This document shows positions 60,312 through 64,000 of a stretch of 64,000 nt of DNA, piece by piece (position 1 is the stretch's first letter; every line of letters starts with the position of its first letter). The position numbers were made by a program, and so were the translations under genes. Source of the DNA: Mucor racemosus (Eukaryota > Mucoromycota > Mucoromycetes > Mucorales > Mucoraceae); assembly GCA_027405735.1 (NCBI GenBank), contig JAPEHQ010000012.1:868001-932000 (forward strand). Direction: 5' to 3'. The notes below the pieces were generated by a model that saw nothing but the letters and a program-made list of their open reading frames with translations, had not been told where the DNA came from and did no database searches.

Positions 60312-62400
60312 CACTACGGTCGACCTGTGCTACACAAGATAATTTTGTTATGACCAGGTGAGCTACACGCTATAGCCTGAGCTGTTGTGCCCACTGAACA
60401 ATGGCTAAAAAGATGCACATGGGCACCAGGCTAAGCCAGTATGTGCAGAATTATAGACTCTGTCCATGTGCATGACATTAATCCCATGTGTGCATAATAA
60501 TATAATTGCCCATAAGCATATCATTATCCCTATTTGCACATAATAATAAAATCTGACCATGAGCATAATGAGCTGATCGTATGGGCACAAGTTGGTTTGT
60601 ACATGAGCATCGTGCAGTTCTCAAAATTCCTTTGCATTTTTTTACTGGAATGGGTTTTTAAATTACATTTGTTTTTACCAATATAGGTTATAAACAATAC
60701 AATTCAATACTTTGTTTATGTAGAGCAATACATGCAAGAAGAACCAATATATTTACAATTATCGTCATCATTTGTAAATAAGTTTATTATAGCTATAATG
60801 TTTACAGCAACAATGGCTTTTGCTCGAGCATAAACTTAAATAACACTTACTTAAATTTATATGCAAGCAAAATCTAAGATTATATATGTTACTTTATTAC
60901 AAGTAAACTTTAAACAAATTAACCTTCATTCTTTAAACTTACTATTTTAGTTTACGATTGTCAGCTGTAAAAAGATTTGTTTTCAAGTATACAGTAACTA
61001 CAATCAAAACTATGGTTATTAGACAAAACATTAGATTTTTTTTTGTTTTTTCTATATCATATGAAATTTTATTACTTTTCTGGAACATTTCGTGAGTTTG
61101 TTGCCAGTTCTAGCTTTTCATTGAGCAGATATAAATACAATTGCCTTCGATTATTTGATCTGGTAATCAAGAAATACGTACAACAATACAGTAGTAAATA
61201 ATAATATTTGATCATAGAATGCAGTTAAATCAAAATATCAGTCTCTAATATAGACTGCAACCTATATTAAAAACATTAATCCCTTATGTTAGCATGCGTA
61301 TTCAGATAAAAAAGGATACCATTGATAATTGGATATGCCTTATCAAACGGTAAATATATCATCGTTGAAATATGAAACCAAAAAGAGAAGAGAAACACAG
61401 GTAGAAGAGGATTTTTAAAGCTTTACATTATTTGGCGCAATCAACAAAACCCTGCTAAATTGCTCACTTCAGCCAATGTAAAAGCAGCATTACAGCGCCT
61501 GAACTATAAACTAATACGCAAAATAGGCAATATATGATACTATAATAGAAATATAAAATTTTCTACCAGAAAAACCGCCTGTCATATCATACATTTATTA
61601 AAAAATTGCAAAATCGAGTCCGTAGAACGACGCCGTAATTGAGCATAGCAAGATTGAACGGCTAAGTCTCTTATACTATGGTATATATCTAAGCTTTAAA
61701 TAAAAATGCGGTTTTTTTTAAACTTTTCTTATATTTAACCACGTACGGTCTGAAAAATCAGACTTTTTAGCTGACATTCTTCTGGGTTCATTTTATCCTT
61801 ACCAACACACATGATTTTTATCAAAAAACAGAAAAATCAAATTTTGATACCAAAATCAACGCTTAAACATACTACATTGTGAGAGAAAATTGTAGCCATA
61901 ACTAATACACATTTTATAAAAGCTTAATATTAAATGTTAAGTAATGAAAATTTGTAGTCTTGTCCCAAAAACGGTTTTTTGATTAAAGGATTTTCATGTA
62001 ATATTTCGCAATAAAAATGTTTGTTATTTTTTATTGAGCAAATAGAGCGCTAAATGTTGTATATGTGTATATTTTTTGTTTTTATAATTGGTAGTATAAT
62101 TAACTCTAGATTTGCAAAATCAGAAAAAAAAAAATTAAAAAATGTCAAAATTGATGATCTGGACAAAAATAATTTTCTAAATTAATATTCCGCTTATAAG
62201 CTTTGTAAGTCTTAAAAATAAGAGATTTTATAATACTTGAGAACTTTTTCAAGAACTTACGATGCTGTAGCCACTTGGTTCAGGCTGATTACTGTAAATC
62301 TTTTTGCACGTTAATATTGCGTGGTAGTTTATTTGATGATAATATAGTCTTATTTTATAATTATTGTGCTAGAGATAATTTACATTAAGTTTTAGTCTTA
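60312..62400 (+). mobile_element. CACTA-like non-autonomous element, copy E (uninterrupted)
   Basis: The cleanest copy: starts CACTACGGTCGACCTGTGC inside an LTR sequence, then subterminal ATGCNCATGGG-type motifs (60410-60590), an AT-rich middle, the ANVKAALQ remnant (about 61465-61640), and the R1 module (61565-62390). The homology with copy A continues to gttttagtcttacctc near 62402; with copy D it goes somewhat further, to gccattactgg near 62443. The exact right end and any three-base duplication were not identified. Confidence 0.6.
61565..62390 (+). repeat. R1 module, copy E
   Basis: R1 block with ttgtcccaaaaacgg and gatgatctggacaaaaataa. In this copy the hairpin arm near 61650-61672 is imperfect. 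Confidence 0.8.
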
Positions 62401-63400
62401 CCTCCTCTCCAAAATCATAAACAGAAACATGGCCATTACTGGAATCTGTTGCCACCTTTTTACTCTTTTGTCCCAAGCCAACTTATTCAATCAACAACGC
62501 TTTATCAGAATCAGCTTTGTGCTGAACTAGGATACTATTTCCCCACATAAGAAATTAAATGTTATCTCACATAAAACCATGCTCTAATATTTCAATAGAG
62601 ATAACATGAATTTAACAGTAAATACAGAAAGTATTAGTAATTTAACATATAAATAAAATAGACCGAATCATAAACAAAGCAAATTGATTCATAAAATAAG
62701 CTGAAGAAACACATAGATCAAAGTAAGGATTGCTCTATGCGGATCATTAACAAATATGCCAAAAACGGGAATTAAAAGACCGCCTTGATTATGTAAATCA
62801 AGAAGCTCAATATAAACTTTAAAATCACAAACAAACTAATTGATTTACCAAAAAGAATAAACATATGGATATTGCATGAAGACAATGGAATCATGCTTCA
62901 ATCATTTAATAAGTAGCATGATGATATATGTATGGAATGCAGCATTGTCTGATTCGCATGTTAAACATCACGGTTTGACAGAAGTCCTAAGTTGGTAATT
63001 CGGTTATTCCTAATTCTGATAGATCACTGACAGTTACGGTGCAACTCCCAGATATAACAAAAGCACAACTAATATAAATAGAGTAGAAATATAGACCTAT
63101 TGCACACTATCCATTTTTTGAATAAAGAAGGATTTAAACTGTATCTTTTTTCAAAGCTTTTATTTTACATTTTACTGCAAGCTTAAGTATTTACAATGGT
63201 TTCTCGGTATTTGCATTCAAATTCCATAACTCAAATTGACTGGTTCCATCTACAGTAGTATTAAACGTATCATCAGCCCGCCTCCTTATGATAAATGTCA
63301 ATCTAAAATTAGAAACATCCCATTATCATTTTTATGAGCTATGAAAAGCTTGATTTTTAATAATACAGCAATTGAAGAAAAACCAAGATGATACTAATAG
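62401..63400. other. Intergenic, no gene seen
   Basis: No gene recognised. A TATA-like taatataaatag (about 63071) followed by gaataaagaagg (about 63119) suggests part of another LTR, without boundaries. Confidence 0.35.
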
Positions 63401-63892
63401 CATATGGTGAGTATTTAACATTTAAGTAAGTTTGATGAAGTATGCTTTTAAACCCTTTTAAAAATCCTGCAGCAAACACAACATCTTGGTCTTGCAATTA
63501 CTATCCATTCGAATGTTGCGATTTACACTACACAATGAATGATCCTTTTATCTATCTTGGCCTCGATGTACATTGTTGGGCATACGCTGATCAATCACAA
63601 TTAGGAATTACCTAATCACCAATGTAGAACGTCTGTCAAACCATGATGTTCAACATGCAAATCAAGCAAGGTCATATTTCATGCGTCTACCATCATGCTA
63701 CTATTGAATCATAGAAGCATTATCCAATATATCCACGCAATATCCAAATGCTCATTCTAATTATACCATCATTCACATTTAATACACTCATCCAATTAGT
63801 ATATAAACCCTCTTTAAAAGCTCATAATAAAACGGTACTTTTTCATTTGATTAATTTCATACGATTTACTTTTCGATAAATCAAAGACATCA
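63400..63892 (+). mobile_element. LTR-like sequence (right part), second copy
   Basis: Has agtatataaaccc (about 63798) and cataataaaacggtac (about 63822) followed by cgataaatcaaagacatca ending at 63892, the same motif order as 3600-3709. The next base starts a new CACTA-like repeat fragment. The left boundary is not seen and the start given is approximate. Confidence 0.45.
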
Positions 63893-64000
63893 GATTATTC
63901 TTTTTTTTCCGTTTTTATCATATCATTTGAAATTTTATCACTTTTCTGGAACATTTCGTGAGTTTGTTGCCAGTTCTAACTTCTCATTGAGTAGATATAA
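63893..64000 (+). repeat. CACTA-like repeat fragment at window edge, copy G
   Basis: gattattctttttttt, then cacttttctggaacatttcg and gccagttctaacttctcattgag, matching 43450-43545 and 61030-61135. Runs off the window. Confidence 0.7.

Noticed and set aside
62520..62545. gatactatttccccac as the right junction of CACTA-like copy E
   Set aside because: It shares only about ten bases with the expected continuation of the interrupted LTR and the preceding sequence does not look like an element end.
1..64000. tRNA, rRNA or CRISPR features
   Set aside because: No cloverleaf with A/B boxes, no rRNA-like conserved stretch and no regularly spaced identical repeats were seen on either strand; CRISPR is not expected in this genome.

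Overview
This is a eukaryotic, AT-rich nuclear window. Genes have many short GT-AG introns (about 50-90 bp) and are separated by long stretches packed with transposon remains. The proteins and repeats point to an early-diverging fungus, most likely Mucoromycota (Mucorales-like). The reasons are a DNA-PKcs kinase, which the usual ascomycete models lack, a MATA-type HMG-box factor, a fungal 3-hydroxyanthranilate dioxygenase with a C-terminal Cys-rich tail, and abundant Tc1/mariner, hAT and CACTA-like debris. I cannot name the genus.

Layout. 1-2376 (-): 5' part of the replication factor C large subunit (RFC1), running off the left edge. 2.4-12.7 kb: gene-free and repeat-rich (a CACTA-like copy, a hAT MITE, repeat ends). 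12775-13518 (-): 3-hydroxyanthranilate 3,4-dioxygenase. 14558-28597 (-): one 14-kb gene of about 27 exons encoding a complete DNA-PKcs-type kinase. 29.1-30.5 kb: a two-part repeat, repeated at 35.9-37.3 kb. 30997-32032 (-): HMG-box transcription factor. 37.3-46.1 kb: nested mobile elements. These are a solo LTR, a CACTA-like element split by a gag-only LTR retrotransposon and a pogo-like MITE, and a second solo LTR in the same tract. 47.9-50.1 kb: two dead DD34E transposase genes. 50704-51511 (+): HPRT. 54730-58000 (+): a DH-PH (RhoGEF-type) protein. 59.4-64 kb: more repeats, including an uninterrupted CACTA-like copy.

The host genes do not form an operon or obvious pathway cluster. RFC1 (clamp loading) and DNA-PKcs (end joining and damage signalling) both serve DNA maintenance, but are separated by 12 kb of repeats and the kynurenine-pathway gene. 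HPRT is purine salvage.

The two most informative things are the full DNA-PKcs gene in a fungus, with an S/TQ cluster where the animal protein has its ABCDE autophosphorylation sites, and a set of transposon insertions whose boundaries can be read by comparing filled and empty copies inside this same window. All identities are from reading translations and motifs by eye; no database search was run.
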